A stretch of DNA of 64,000 bases from Pyropia yezoensis (Eukaryota; Rhodophyta; Bangiophyceae; Bangiales; Bangiaceae). The stretch is from the NCBI GenBank assembly GCA_009829735.1, contig CM020618.1, positions 26,946,894-27,010,893 on the forward strand. Direction: 5' to 3'. The notes beneath the pieces are model-generated. The model saw nothing but the letters and a program-made list of their open reading frames with translations. It did not search any database and was not told the DNA's origin. Numbering within the stretch: the first letter of the stretch is position 1; each line of letters opens with the position of its first letter. Of this stretch, positions 21,512-31,599 are shown one piece after another. Position numbers and translations under genes: made by a program.

Positions 21512-23626
21512 CTAAGCATGCATGCTAGACTCTCCAACCCCACGGCCCTCGCCCTCACGTGGAGGCGAGCGGCGAGACCCACGGCGATAACGCTCCCCAC
21601 CAGTCGGCGGGGCCGGCGGCTTCAAGTCGGAACCGTCGCGCCCCTCACGGTCGCGCAAGTGGCGACGACCGTGGCTGCTCTTCTGCTTAGTCTTGCGCGC
21701 AAGTTGGCGACGCAGACGCCGGACCGACGCCGACTCTGACGGAGTGGAGGACTCCGAGACGAAGTAAGACAACTCGTCTTCCGACACGGAGGACGAGCGC
21801 CGTGAGCGTCGGCGACGACGGCGAGGAGGCGAGTATGCCCGGCTCGCACGACGTTTGCCACGCCCAAGTGGGACTGGCTGGGGCATAATAGCCCCGATGC
21901 GAGCCAACTCGGCCGTCGTAAACTCCGCCACCGACTCGCATCTCGCGGTCGCCACCGCACTAAGAACGCGCTCCTCAAGTTGAGGAGTCTCGGAGACTTG
22001 AAGGGTTGCGGTCGATGCGCCCGACCAGGAGATGGTGCGCACCAGCGTGGTGATCATCATCTCTGAGGTCAGAGGCGTGGCCGGTAGCACCAACTTGGGG
22101 TAAACCATCAGAAGGGTGGCCCCCAAGTTGGGGGACACTGGGGTGGACGACTCAACGGCCACGCTAATCGGGATCGCCCCGTGCGGCTGGTAGGGGACAG
22201 GAGGAAGCGGAGGGGCACGGCGAGATGGCGGTGCCCGGGAGTACCTGCGACCCCTTCTCGGGGCCTCCGCAGTGGGTTGAGTCATGTGGTCATCATGAGA
22301 AGGCACGGCGATCACTATGGCCTTGTCCGGGGGTAACGCAGTGTGGCGATCCACTTCCGGGGCATACGGGTAGTCCCCGATGCCCAACCCCACTCGTAGT
22401 ACCACACGGCCGTCGTGAAGTTCACGAGCGACCCATACGAACTGGCGAACTGCGCCATCGTCTTTGGGCCCACGAGTGGGGCGGCGCAACTTGTGCTCAA
22501 TGCTCTCCCACTCGATAAAATTGTTGAGGCGGAGCATCTGCTCAAGTAGACTGAGTTGTCCTGATGAGCACCCCTCAGCAACTAGCTGAGGGGTGAGCTG
22601 TTCCAAGCCGTGGATAAGCCGAAGGAGAAGATGCCAGAGCATCCCCCGCCGCTGGACACAGGACACCCAGGTCGACATGACCTCGAGGAGCCACTGGGTG
22701 GCCAACATGGCCCACACCAGGTGATCTGGGCTAGCCGTCAACATGACGGAGCCGAAGTGGTCGAGCAACCGTGGCAGCAACGCAGAGAATCCGTAGGGGA
22801 CCTCAACTTGAGGCCACCACTCGGGCTTCTTCGGGTAGTACTGCTCCTTACTGGCAGCGGACTGCTGCGGAAACTCAAGTTGAGCCGAGGTCACCAAGTA
22901 GGGACCTCGCCGGAAGTCCTTCTCCATCCGCACATCAAAGTGATGAGTGTGCGGATCGGCCTCGTGAAGGGACGGGGGGCGAGTTGCCACCGCGACCCAA
23001 GTGAAGGTCGGCAAGTCGCCGGGACCCGGGATAGTTCCCCCGCGGTCCACCATGGCCTTGGCCCGCTGTACGTCTTCGACCTCCTCATCGTCCAGGAAGG
23101 CAAACTGGTCCGTCCTGAAGCCGGCAGGGAACCTGACCCTACGGGGATACTTCTCCCGAAGGCGGTCCCACACCCGACCCATCGCTGTGCCAAGTCGGCC
23201 ACAGCGAAGAACAGTCGACCCCTCCTCATACAGAGGCCAAGCGGAGTAAAACCATCGCCCCAAGGCCTCACGCGGGACAACGTGTCCCGCCTCCGGGGGA
23301 GATCCCGCCGTCAACCCAAAGCCGGGTGACGCGGGAGTCCCATCCCCCGGAGTAACCTCGGAGCCCCCGCCGGAAGTCCCGGCGGGCGCTGCACCGTAGG
23401 GGGTGTCCTCCATACGTTCGTCAAAGGAGTCCGTCTCCACCCCCGGGGTCGCCATGGCTCTCCCCAAGTTGGGGAGAGGCGCCCTCGCTACAGCGGCACG
23501 AGACCCGCCTCGAGTTGAGGGGGGCTCGGATCGTGGGTAGATGGGTGGCCTCCCCAGCGTGGGGCGACCCAGGGGAAGGTGAAAAAAATGTGGTGGTGGT
23601 GGGTAAGTGAGAACCGGGGAGAGCAA
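21512..23626 (-). CDS. Uninterrupted 704-codon antisense frame of element B, unknown product
   Basis: The minus-strand frame runs open for 704 codons between the chromodomain and the 3' LTR. The likely start is the Met at 23455 (MATPGVETDSFDERMED), which gives 647 residues; the upstream 57 codons are Pro/His/Arg-rich. Regions counted from that Met: an acidic and Gly/Pro-rich N-terminus; a mixed globular-looking part with FYSAWPLYEEG and WVAVATRPPSLHEADPHTHH; a long helical stretch with HLVWAMLATQWLLEVMSTWV and LEQMLRLNNFIEWESIEHKL; and an Arg/Ser-rich C-terminus with RRRRRRSRRSSSVSEDELSY, a plausible nuclear signal or RNA-binding tail. No known family was recognised. Some plant Ty3/gypsy lineages carry antisense frames in this same interval. 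Its openness next to broken sense genes argues that it was translated when the element inserted. Confidence 0.65.
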   Translation of the reverse strand: MLSPVLTYPPPPHFFHLPLGRPTLGRPPIYPRSEPPSTRGGSRAAVARAPLPNLGRAMATPGVETDSFDERMEDTPYGAAPAGTSGGGSEVTPGDGTPASPGFGLTAGSPPEAGHVVPREALGRWFYSAWPLYEEGSTVLRCGRLGTAMGRVWDRLREKYPRRVRFPAGFRTDQFAFLDDEEVEDVQRAKAMVDRGGTIPGPGDLPTFTWVAVATRPPSLHEADPHTHHFDVRMEKDFRRGPYLVTSAQLEFPQQSAASKEQYYPKKPEWWPQVEVPYGFSALLPRLLDHFGSVMLTASPDHLVWAMLATQWLLEVMSTWVSCVQRRGMLWHLLLRLIHGLEQLTPQLVAEGCSSGQLSLLEQMLRLNNFIEWESIEHKLRRPTRGPKDDGAVRQFVWVARELHDGRVVLRVGLGIGDYPYAPEVDRHTALPPDKAIVIAVPSHDDHMTQPTAEAPRRGRRYSRAPPSRRAPPLPPVPYQPHGAIPISVAVESSTPVSPNLGATLLMVYPKLVLPATPLTSEMMITTLVRTISWSGASTATLQVSETPQLEERVLSAVATARCESVAEFTTAELARIGAIMPQPVPLGRGKRRASRAYSPPRRRRRRSRRSSSVSEDELSYFVSESSTPSESASVRRLRRQLARKTKQKSSHGRRHLRDREGRDGSDLKPPAPPTGGERYRRGSRRSPPREGEGRGVGESSMHA

Positions 23627-23779
23627 GCTGCCGAGTGGGCAAGCTTGAGGAGAGGGGCTGTCAACGTGACCGCCTTCACATCCGCGTTACATACTCGGGG
23701 GGGGACAGCAAGTCGCGCCCCCAACGCCGAGACGTGCGTTTACGCACCCCCTCACAGGGACGACCGGGTCGGTCGGACC

Positions 23780-23793
23780 TGAGGAGAGGGGAG
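23780..23793 (+). other. Polypurine tract of element B
   Basis: The run TGAGGAGAGGGGAG ends directly at the TG of the 3' LTR, the expected plus-strand primer. Confidence 0.75.
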
Positions 23794-24261
23794 TGTGGCA
23801 GTATTGACCGCCAGGTAGAGGGGCAACACGTGCCATGCAAGGGGCGGCATGCCACTAGCCTGATCCATTCCTCCCCCTGCATTTGGGTCCATATTCCCTA
23901 GTTTAAGATAGTTAGCTTAGTAGTAAATCCAACTTGGATTTGAGGGTTTTCTGCATTTATCGTCTTGAATTTTCGTGTGGCCCGGTGGGCAGGTGCTGGG
24001 GTGGGAGATTCTGAGTGGCGAGATTCTGAGGGGACCCTGGGGGGAAAAGGGGAGGGACAGCGGGGATTGGCCCTGCTTCCCCGTCCCGACCAAGAAACTG
24101 TTGGACCACACACCATCATCTTGTTTGTCAGTGGGGGGATTGCCCCACAACAGGGATAGAGTGTGTGCGACTTGCACTTCTGCCGACTCCCCCGAGACGG
24201 GAGGCAGCCCTCGTACACCGGCCCAACTTGGGTGTCGCGTGTGCGAGAGGTTATTGCCACA
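23794..24261 (+). repeat. 3' LTR of element B
   Basis: 468 bp, matching 5524-5992 with about 19 differences, TGTGGCA...TGCCACA termini, followed by ATATC at 24262-24266. Confidence 0.95.
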
Positions 24262-24266
24262 ATATC
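24262..24266. repeat. Target site duplication of element B, right copy (ATATC)
   Basis: Same five bases as 5519-5523. Confidence 0.95.
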
Positions 24267-24623
24267 CTCGCTGGCGGCTGAGTGTGATATGACTGGCTCG
24301 CCGGCTTCTGGATCGACTGAATTCGGTAGCTGACTGATGACTGGCTGGCCGGCCAAGGGATTGAATAAGTTCGTCCCTGCTGGCGCTTACAGCCGGTCGG
24401 ACTTCCCGGCCGACCGGCGTATGGAGCCGGCTGTTGGGGCGTGCTGGGCGCCATCCACGGCACCCCCTTCGTTTCGGGCGAACTGGGGCTGCACTCCTCT
24501 AGTGCGCACGCCCGCCCATTCTTTGTTCTGAAAGCCATGCTTTGTTTTTCGGCTGTTCTGTACCTACCGGCAGTGCGACGCGGAAACGCATGATTTTGGG
24601 CACCTAGGGGGCCCCGAGGCGAG

Positions 24624-24630
24624 TATATAT
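24624..24630 (+). promoter_or_regulatory. TATA-like box of family A copy 2
   Basis: TATATAT is followed by TTCGTGGGTGTCGG, the block shared with copy 1 near 1350. Probably the element promoter. Confidence 0.4.
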
Positions 24631-25556
24631 TTCGTGGGTGTCGGCGCCACCGGGAAAGAGCAGGGGGGCAACCACAGACACAGACGAAAGACACCGTTTA
24701 CCTTTTGTACCCTCGATCCCCACCGACATCGCGACCATTTTCCTCTCCACACCCACACCCGTCAAGACCACCGTCCTCCTCCCCGTGCCCTCCCGCCCTA
24801 TTGGCCGGCAGGGCCCGCTGACACCCCCACGAGTACGTTGAGGGCTCCCCGGTTGCGGGTGGGTCCTCCCATGTGGTAGCCTCCGACAGTTAGACTTCCT
24901 ACCTGGCGGTGACTGCGATTCCGCGCATGATTTGGCCCTCCCTGCGATTCTGACGTCGTGTTCACTCCTGCGTTCGGCTCGCCACGGGCATTGTAATACG
25001 AACACAGCGGGTTCCACGAATCACACCAAAAGGAATATTTCCCTGACCCTGCCATCGCGCTTGATGTCGCGGACTTTCTTCTTTTTGGTCAACCGATTGT
25101 TGAACCCGAGTGAACTTCAAATCAGGCTTCGAATATTTTTCCTCGGCTGTCGCGGCCGCGTCGACATCCTCCTGCGCGACAGCGCGCGACACGACGGCCA
25201 CGACACGTGGCAGACATAAAACCCGCGCAATACTGACAACCCGCACACCCTCGACGACCCGCGCACCCCCGACGATCCGCGACGCTGCTACAGGGCGCGG
25301 CTCGTCGGCACGAGGCAGTCCGTCGGCCCGCGACCCCGTAAGAGGGCACCACTACCCGGTGGCACGCAGTCCCCCGCTTGGCGCCTTCTCGACCTTCACT
25401 TAGGCGGCGCCCCCGCACCTATCCCTGCTCGGGCAGACCGTCTCCAAGCCCCCCGTCTCGGGCAGTGGCAATTGCCCTGCCTCGGCGGGCACGACGGACT
25501 GGACTGACCGGCGCCTGCTGCGGCCCCCGTAGGAACCGGGACGCCGTTTCATCGGA

Positions 25557-25880
25557 ATGCTACCACCGCTGACTGGGCACATCAAGCCGACCACCGAGCG
25601 GGAGGTAAAACAGCAAGAGCAGCGCCGGATCGCCAAGACCCGACGTATCCCACTGGGCACTCACGAGTGTAAGCCCTGCGGTGTGACGTGCAACAGCCTC
25701 TCGGTGTTACCGACCATTGTACCCAAAGTCGGCATTGAAACAGTGTCAAGCGCTCTTCCACTCTCCCAGGCTGCGATCTCTGTGGGCGTGACTTTGATTC
25801 GATGGTGCATTTCGAAAAACACCTGCGTGGCAAGGCGCACTACCGTCAGCTGGCGCGGGGCACCGATTGACAACCTCCAT
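25557..25880 (+). pseudogene. C2H2 protein region upstream of gag, family A copy 2
   Basis: The stretch shows EREVKQQEQRRIAKTRR followed by the finger start CKPCGVTCNSLSVL. It aligns with residues 165-215 of the copy 1 zinc-finger frame, where AVEQREQRQIAKGRR and the finger follow in the same order. This shows that the zinc-finger region is a regular part of family A. It is degraded. Confidence 0.55.
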
Positions 25881-26150
25881 TGCTCTAACGCGAGAGCCCA
25901 ATTTTCCTCTCTGATCTCCTCTCGGCGTAAGAATCCGACGAGACCGCCTCGGGCCCGAGCGCGGACGCGGAACGAAAATCCGACTGGGCGCCTTCGTACG
26001 ATTTGCCTGTGCTTAGTTGTAGCAAAATAACGTTGCACGATCTTGATCTCGTTGCAGCGACCCCGCGGCTCTTGACCAATTGTCGCGCTCCACTACGATG
26101 CTTGACCGAAGTACTTGCACATTTCCATCCGGTCTCGCTCCTAGACTCCA

Positions 26151-26880
26151 TGGACCCCTTGAATACTGCTGGCTAGACCTCGGTCAACTCTGGGTCGACA
26201 TCCGGCACCACCAGTATTGAAGCATGGAATCAGCTTACGACATTTGTGACGCAGATGCCTGACGAACTTAAGGTACACAACGTCGAATTGACAGACACGA
26301 GGCAGCAGCTCGCCGAGACCAAGATGAAGGTAGCCCGGGAGAACGCAACACCCGCACGGCCCAACAAGCCTGGGCTGTTCTCTGGCCAACCCGGGTCCAT
26401 TGAAGCTTGGTGCTCTCACATAGACTCCTACGTCCTGCTGAGTGAACCCGCCCATGCAGCCGGCACGGGACAACCTGCACGCGGGGCGTCAGATACACGA
26501 CGCCGAGACGTTTAACAAGACTTTTCTGAGCGTTGTCGTGGACATCCCCGACATCACTGCAGCGGAAAGAAGTGACTGCTACACGCGATGTCTGAAGCGG
26601 GACATCTGGGAGGCACTGTGCCTTAAAAACTACACTAAACTCGAGAATCTGATGACTGACGCCCTACGCATGAAAGCTGCCAAGGCTGGAGCCTTACGCT
26701 TCACTTAGAAGCTCAGCAGCACCTTTGGGAAGCCATGTGTGACGGGTGTCGTCCCCATCGACATTTCCACCGTCAAGGTCGAGAAGCTGACGCCGGAGGA
26801 ACGCCAGCGCTGTAACCCCGAGGGCCTTTGCCTCCGCTGCCGCGAAAAGGGGCACATGGCCAAGGACTACCCAAAACGCC
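26151..26880 (+). pseudogene. gag: gag remnant, family A copy 2
   Basis: Capsid-like sequence is followed by a knuckle region (CLRCREKGHMAKDY, near 26829-26870). It matches copy 1 gag over most of its length, including DIPDITAAERSDCYTRCLKR. A Met at 26151 matches the copy 1 start. Broken fossil. Confidence 0.65.
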
Positions 26881-26929
26881 AGCTACAGTCATCAACGACG
26901 GTGAGCGATGCTCCTTCGGTTCCAGAAAT

Positions 26930-29900
26930 CAAGTCCTCACCGTTCGAAGGCTCGCGTCTCGGGCTACTGACTTCCATTGCTTCTGTCAATGACCACTTTG
27001 TTAGGGTGCTGTTGGACGACGGGTCTCCCATCAACGTCGTCTCAAGGCGTCTCATGAAAACTCTGAATGTCAAGACTACCGATGCGGACTTCGCAGCAAT
27101 CATGCCCGATGGTCGTTCGCATGCACTCGCGGAAACCATTGAACCCTTAGAGATTCACATCGGTCTTTACCAAGACTGACTAAGATTCGCCGTACGCGAC
27201 CTGAGTGCGTACGGCGTTATCCTCGGCATGAAGTGGCGCAATGCCAAGGGTGCCAAATGTACAACAATAAGGACAATATTTTCTTCCGGTTCAACCACAA
27301 GAGCATCTCTCTCACCGCGTCCGTCAAAAAACCTGAGGACCTTATTAGCCGGCAACGTCTCGCACGTGACTTGATCCAAAGGGCCCCTGTCTTCGCTATC
27401 TACCTGCAGTCAGAAGACCCCTCATACGGCTTTGGTATCAACTCCATTGTTATGGGAGAAGCTGAAGACAAAAATGAAGTCCAAGAGATTCCCAAGGAGT
27501 ATGCTGACATCTTCCCGACTGAGCTCTCGGACGGATCCCCGCCCAAGCGTAGTCACGAGCTTAGCATCAAGCTGACCAACGTTGCTGAACCACGTCGGAG
27601 CCGTATTTACCGCCTTTTCGAGTGGGGACTCGATGAACAGAAGTCGCAACTTGCGACCCTGATTCGGAAGGGAATCATCCAGCCAAGTGCTCCGCCGTGG
27701 GGCTCCTCCGTTTTTTACCTGCGGCGAAGAAGGACGACGGCTGGCGGACGTGCATCGACTACCGAGCATTCAACAAGGCTACCATCTAAAATGCATATCC
27801 TCTACCACGTATCGATGACATCTTTGATCAGTTACGAAAGGCCAAGTACTTCACCGGGATTGACCTTCGCGCTGGCTGCGACCAGATCCGGCTGGATCCT
27901 GGCACTATCCCATTGATGGCATTCCGGACCAAGTATGGATTCTACGAGATTACGGTGCTGCCCGTCGGACTGATGAACGCCCCCGCAGTCCTTATGAGCG
28001 TGATGAACGTTGCATTCAGGCCTTACCGGTACGACTTCATCTGCGTTTACTTAGACGACATTTTGGTCTACAGTGAGGCCTACGAGGATCATCTCAAGCA
28101 TCTCAGGGAAACCCTGGCCAAGCTACGAAAAGACAAGCTGTCTTCACCAAGGAGAGGGCCAATTCGCTCGAACCGCTGTCGATTACCTCGGCTACATCAT
28201 ATCTGACGCAGGCTTCTCTACGGAGAACCAAAAGGGCGAAGCCATTCGGACGAGGGCAGCCCCCAATAGCAAGAAGGCTGTGCAGTCCTTCCTCGGTATG
28301 GTCAACTTCTACCGCCGTTTCATCAACGGATTGGCCACAGTTGCTACCCCTATTACAAAGTTGACTGGGAAGGTCGACTTGGAGTGCATGCCGGACGCGG
28401 AGAAAGCCTTCGAACAGCTGCAGACTTTGACCAGAAGTGCGCCGGTACTAAAGCCGTTTTAAACGTGATGTCCCATGTACGTGTCCACGGATGCCAGCTG
28501 GTATGCTGCTTGCGCAGTCCTTGAACAAGATGGCGGAAAGGGACGGCGTCCAGTGGCAATCTTCTCACTGACCCTGCACATCCACGAGCAACGCTACAGC
28601 ATCCGCGAACGACAACTGCACGAAGTGGTCCCGGCCATGTGGCACTTGCGTTGCTACCTCGACGGAAGACCCTTTGAGGTCCATACCGACCACAAGTCGC
28701 TGAGATACCTGCTAACCCAAGAAACGCTTAACGACCGCCAAGTCAAGTGGCCAGAGCTTCTGGATCAAATCCAGTTCGAGATTGTCTCGATCAAAGGCAC
28801 ATCGAACGCCGTAGCTGATGCCCTTTCCAGGCAACTCCAAGATGCCCTAGAGAAGCACGCACCCAACCAAGATCTCCTTACTCGCGTACTGACCAAGACC
28901 ATTGACGAAACGCCCCAAAAAACTGAAATTAGCAACCTCATGACCATTAACCAACGTGATAAAGACCTTGCAACTCTAGAACAAGAGTCCTGTTGTATAA
29001 TACTCCATCCACTCACACACGTGTCAGTATGCCTCGGGGGAAAGGGGACAGGTAACAGAGACAGAAGAACTGCGAGAGTGGTATGCCTGTTGCCTCACGT
29101 GCCTGCTCGCAGAGCAACCAGATACGCGAGGTAGTGCACACGGGGAAGAGGCCAGCAAACGCGCAGCTGTCGTTTTCCCTGAGTGAGCGGGCCAAGGGCG
29201 CCTCGCTGTCCCTCTTAACGTGCATCTAGCGGAGCCTCGGCACGTTGGCCAGGTAGCCCCCCCCCTATCCCCGAGGGGCCCCGACCCGAGTCTAACCTTG
29301 TCAGGTCGGGGGCCACTATCACAACCAATTTTATCCTCCCTCACTAACCTCGCACTCAATTCTCTCAAAACAACTATCTTACAAATATGCTAAAACCCAT
29401 CAGAAGTACTTCTGTCGCGTGTGGGTTGAATAGTTCACCGCATCCCAGTGCCGAGCACGGGCCACGGCCGACAACCATCCCCACACGGCGGACGTGTCCT
29501 GGCCCCTGGTGTCCCCCGGTAACCACCCCGGATCAGCGCCAAGTCAGGGCCAGGGTAGCATGAGTACCCAGGGGACCCCGAGTCTGCCGACCTAGCCAAG
29601 GACCCGGTGTCTTTCTACCAGTTATAAATGAGGTTGTTGAAGGGAGGTGACCGTACGTGCATCCCCGCGGGGACTCTACGCCAAAGACTACTCCACGACT
29701 ACCACGACGTTGCGTGCCAAGGGCATATGGGAGTGAAGAAAACCGCCTAGGCCGTTGCTTCCAAGTACTACTGGAGCACTGAGCGGAAGGACATCCAAAG
29801 ATACGTACAATTATGTGATTCGAGCGAGCGGTACAGGAACAGCACTCATTCACCTCCGGGTCACCTCAAACCACTCGAACCCCCGAGCCAAAGATGGAAA

Positions 29901-30480
29901 AGTGTCTCCTTGGACTTTGTCACCCCACTGCCACTGGCACAACAAAGCCACAACTGCATTTATGTCGTTGTTGACCGACTCACGAAGAGGATTCCCCTGG
30001 CAAGAATAAAGCCGGAATGTACAGCGCCGGTCACAGCTGAACTCAACCACGATCCTGTCTATCGCAACCACGGCCTACCGCAAGAAGTCGTCTGCGACCG
30101 CGACCCAAGTGTTTTCGCCAAGTTCTGGCGGTCTCTGACAGAGTTTCTCAAGTTCAAGATGAAGGCTTCGTCAGCCAACTACCCGCAGACGGACGGCCAG
30201 CTTGAGATTATGAACAAGACGAATGATGAAATCCTCAGAACCTTCGTCAACCATCATCATTGCGACTGGGATCCTTTCCTCGGAGAAGCGGAAGTTACGT
30301 ATAACCGGACGCCCGGTGCCGTAACCACGCACTCGCCAATCTTCTTGATTTACGGGTTCGATCCAAGGACCGTGTCTCTGGAAGTCCTCGACAGCTGGGA
30401 CTCAAATCTAACTGCCGTGTTAGATTCGCTTACCAGCCTCCACGATGCACCAAAGTCGGCTATCGCCGACATGTAGAGCG
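26930..30480 (+). pseudogene. pol: pol remnant (protease, RT, RNase H, integrase), family A copy 2
   Basis: Protease is at about 26950-27240 (VRVLLDDGSPINVVSRRL). RT lies at about 27560-28210, with FRTKYGFYEITVLPVGLMNA and the box YLDD at 28048-28059. RNase H is at about 28470-28840 (STDASWYAACAVLEQDGGK, HEQRYSIRERQLHE, TDHKSLRYLL). Integrase lies at about 29700-30480 (DIQRYVQLCD, VSLDFVTPLPL, CDRDPSVFAKFWRSL, NYPQTDGQLEIMNKT). A 573-bp repeat separates RNase H from integrase. Ty3/gypsy order; several breaks. Confidence 0.75.
28991..29563. repeat. LTR-like dispersed repeat, copy 1, inserted in family A copy 2
   Basis: This 573-bp block matches 58588-59156 over its whole length, starting TGTTGTATAA here and TGTGGTATGA there. 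It splits family A copy 2 between RNase H and integrase. TG start, unit length near 570 bp and lack of coding suggest a solo LTR, but the ends are not certain and no clean target duplication could be read for this copy. Confidence 0.6.
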
Positions 30481-30640
30481 CCAATACGCCGCGCTCGGCG
30501 TACGGAAACCGTCATCGCCGACCATTTACGATCACTGTGGACGACCACGTGCTCCTTAGCACCATGAACCTTCGCCCGACGCCTTTCAAGGCGCTCGCAA
30601 GCTGATACCCAAATACTTGGGGTCAAGCCACGAACGCTCG

Positions 30641-31590
30641 GGTTGGCCCTGGACGGAGCGTCTTTGTTTTGGTCCTTCAGCGGCGCTGTGCCCGAAGCGC
30701 GTGGCAGCTTCTCAAGCGACGAGCGCCGAAGTGGTCCACGCGGCCGGGCGTCGCCCGCTCTTCCAAGCTCTGACGCAACCCCGAGCGCCCTGACCCCCAG
30801 CCGCAGAGACGCCCCTGACCCGAGCCAGACTTCGCCCATCACGGCCTGGGCGGCGGCAGGGGCTCCGGCTGCCACGGCGGCTTCGAGCGCATCTATAAGA
30901 GCCCGGATGCTCAGATGTCTAAAAAGAATTATGCACGATAAAAGCGATCAAGCAGGGCAACGAATAAAACGAATTGTTAGTGCACACTCTCTTGGCCAAT
31001 TAAGCACTGAGACATCAAGAGACAAGAATGACGTATGGACGGTTCCTGGGGGGATTCGAGACATACTCTCGAAACTAGCGTCCCTTGTGGCTTGGCGTCG
31101 CCTTGGAGGTGAATGCAGGAGCCCACTGCGACGTGGAGCACGACCAGCCATTCCAGAAGGACGCGGCTCAACTACTTTTCATGTTGTCTCGGGGCGTCTG
31201 CGTGGTGGGCGCGGCTTAACAGCGGCCGTGGCGCCTGATGCTGGAGGTCCACCTGCGTCAGTGCGTCGATGAAAGACATCAGCACGAACACCACTGGCCT
31301 TTCAAGACGCATCCAGAACGACGCAAGCAAATAAGCGAGTGCACACAGGGATGCACGGATGAGGATGACCCAGTTCCAAGGTTAAAGCAAAAAACCAGGA
31401 TCAGGCGACACAGAGACCTTGTCAAGCATATGGTCTGCTTGCACATTGGGCAGGTGGTTGACGCCTTGTGGGATCAAATGCGGCCGTCTTCGAACTGCGG
31501 CGAGGTCGCGCCGTTCGTCAAGTGGACCTGATACACCTTGGGCGGGAAGCGGGAGGTTGTTGACGTGGAGTAATGGATCGGCAAGAGGGT
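30641..31590. other. Stretch with no recognised gene
   Basis: GC-rich frames are present on both strands, but no domain, repeat copy or RNA gene was recognised. Confidence 0.4.
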
Positions 31591-31599
31591 TGGCGGTGT

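Larger units (their letters stand above)
5524..24261 (+). mobile_element. Element B: 18.7-kb Ty3/gypsy chromovirus containing nested element C
   Basis: Two direct repeats of 468-469 bp (5524-5992 and 23794-24261) begin TGTGGCA and end TGCCACA and are flanked by ATATC. Between them lie a tRNA primer site, gag with a CCHC knuckle, protease, reverse transcriptase, RNase H, integrase, a chromodomain, a long antisense frame and a purine-rich tract. Without nested element C the element would be about 9.75 kb. I counted about 19 differences between the LTRs (about 96% alike), so the insertion is moderately old and older than C. It is a fossil: the sense genes carry several breaks, while the antisense frame is open throughout. 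Confidence 0.95.
24267..30640 (+). mobile_element. Family A Ty3/gypsy-like retroelement, copy 2 (broken, carries an insertion)
   Basis: Order: TATA-like block, zinc-finger frame, gag with knuckle, protease, reverse transcriptase, RNase H, a 573-bp foreign repeat (28991-29563), integrase. Each part matches copy 1 at 1.04-5.16 kb. No chromodomain was seen, unlike B and C. No flanking LTR pair was found. Because copy 1 ends and copy 2 begins at the two sides of element B, the copies may once have lain in tandem. Old fossil with many breaks. Confidence 0.75.

Noticed and set aside
22610-23329. A 239-codon plus-strand frame
   Set aside because: Shadow of the long antisense frame of element B; no ordered motifs.
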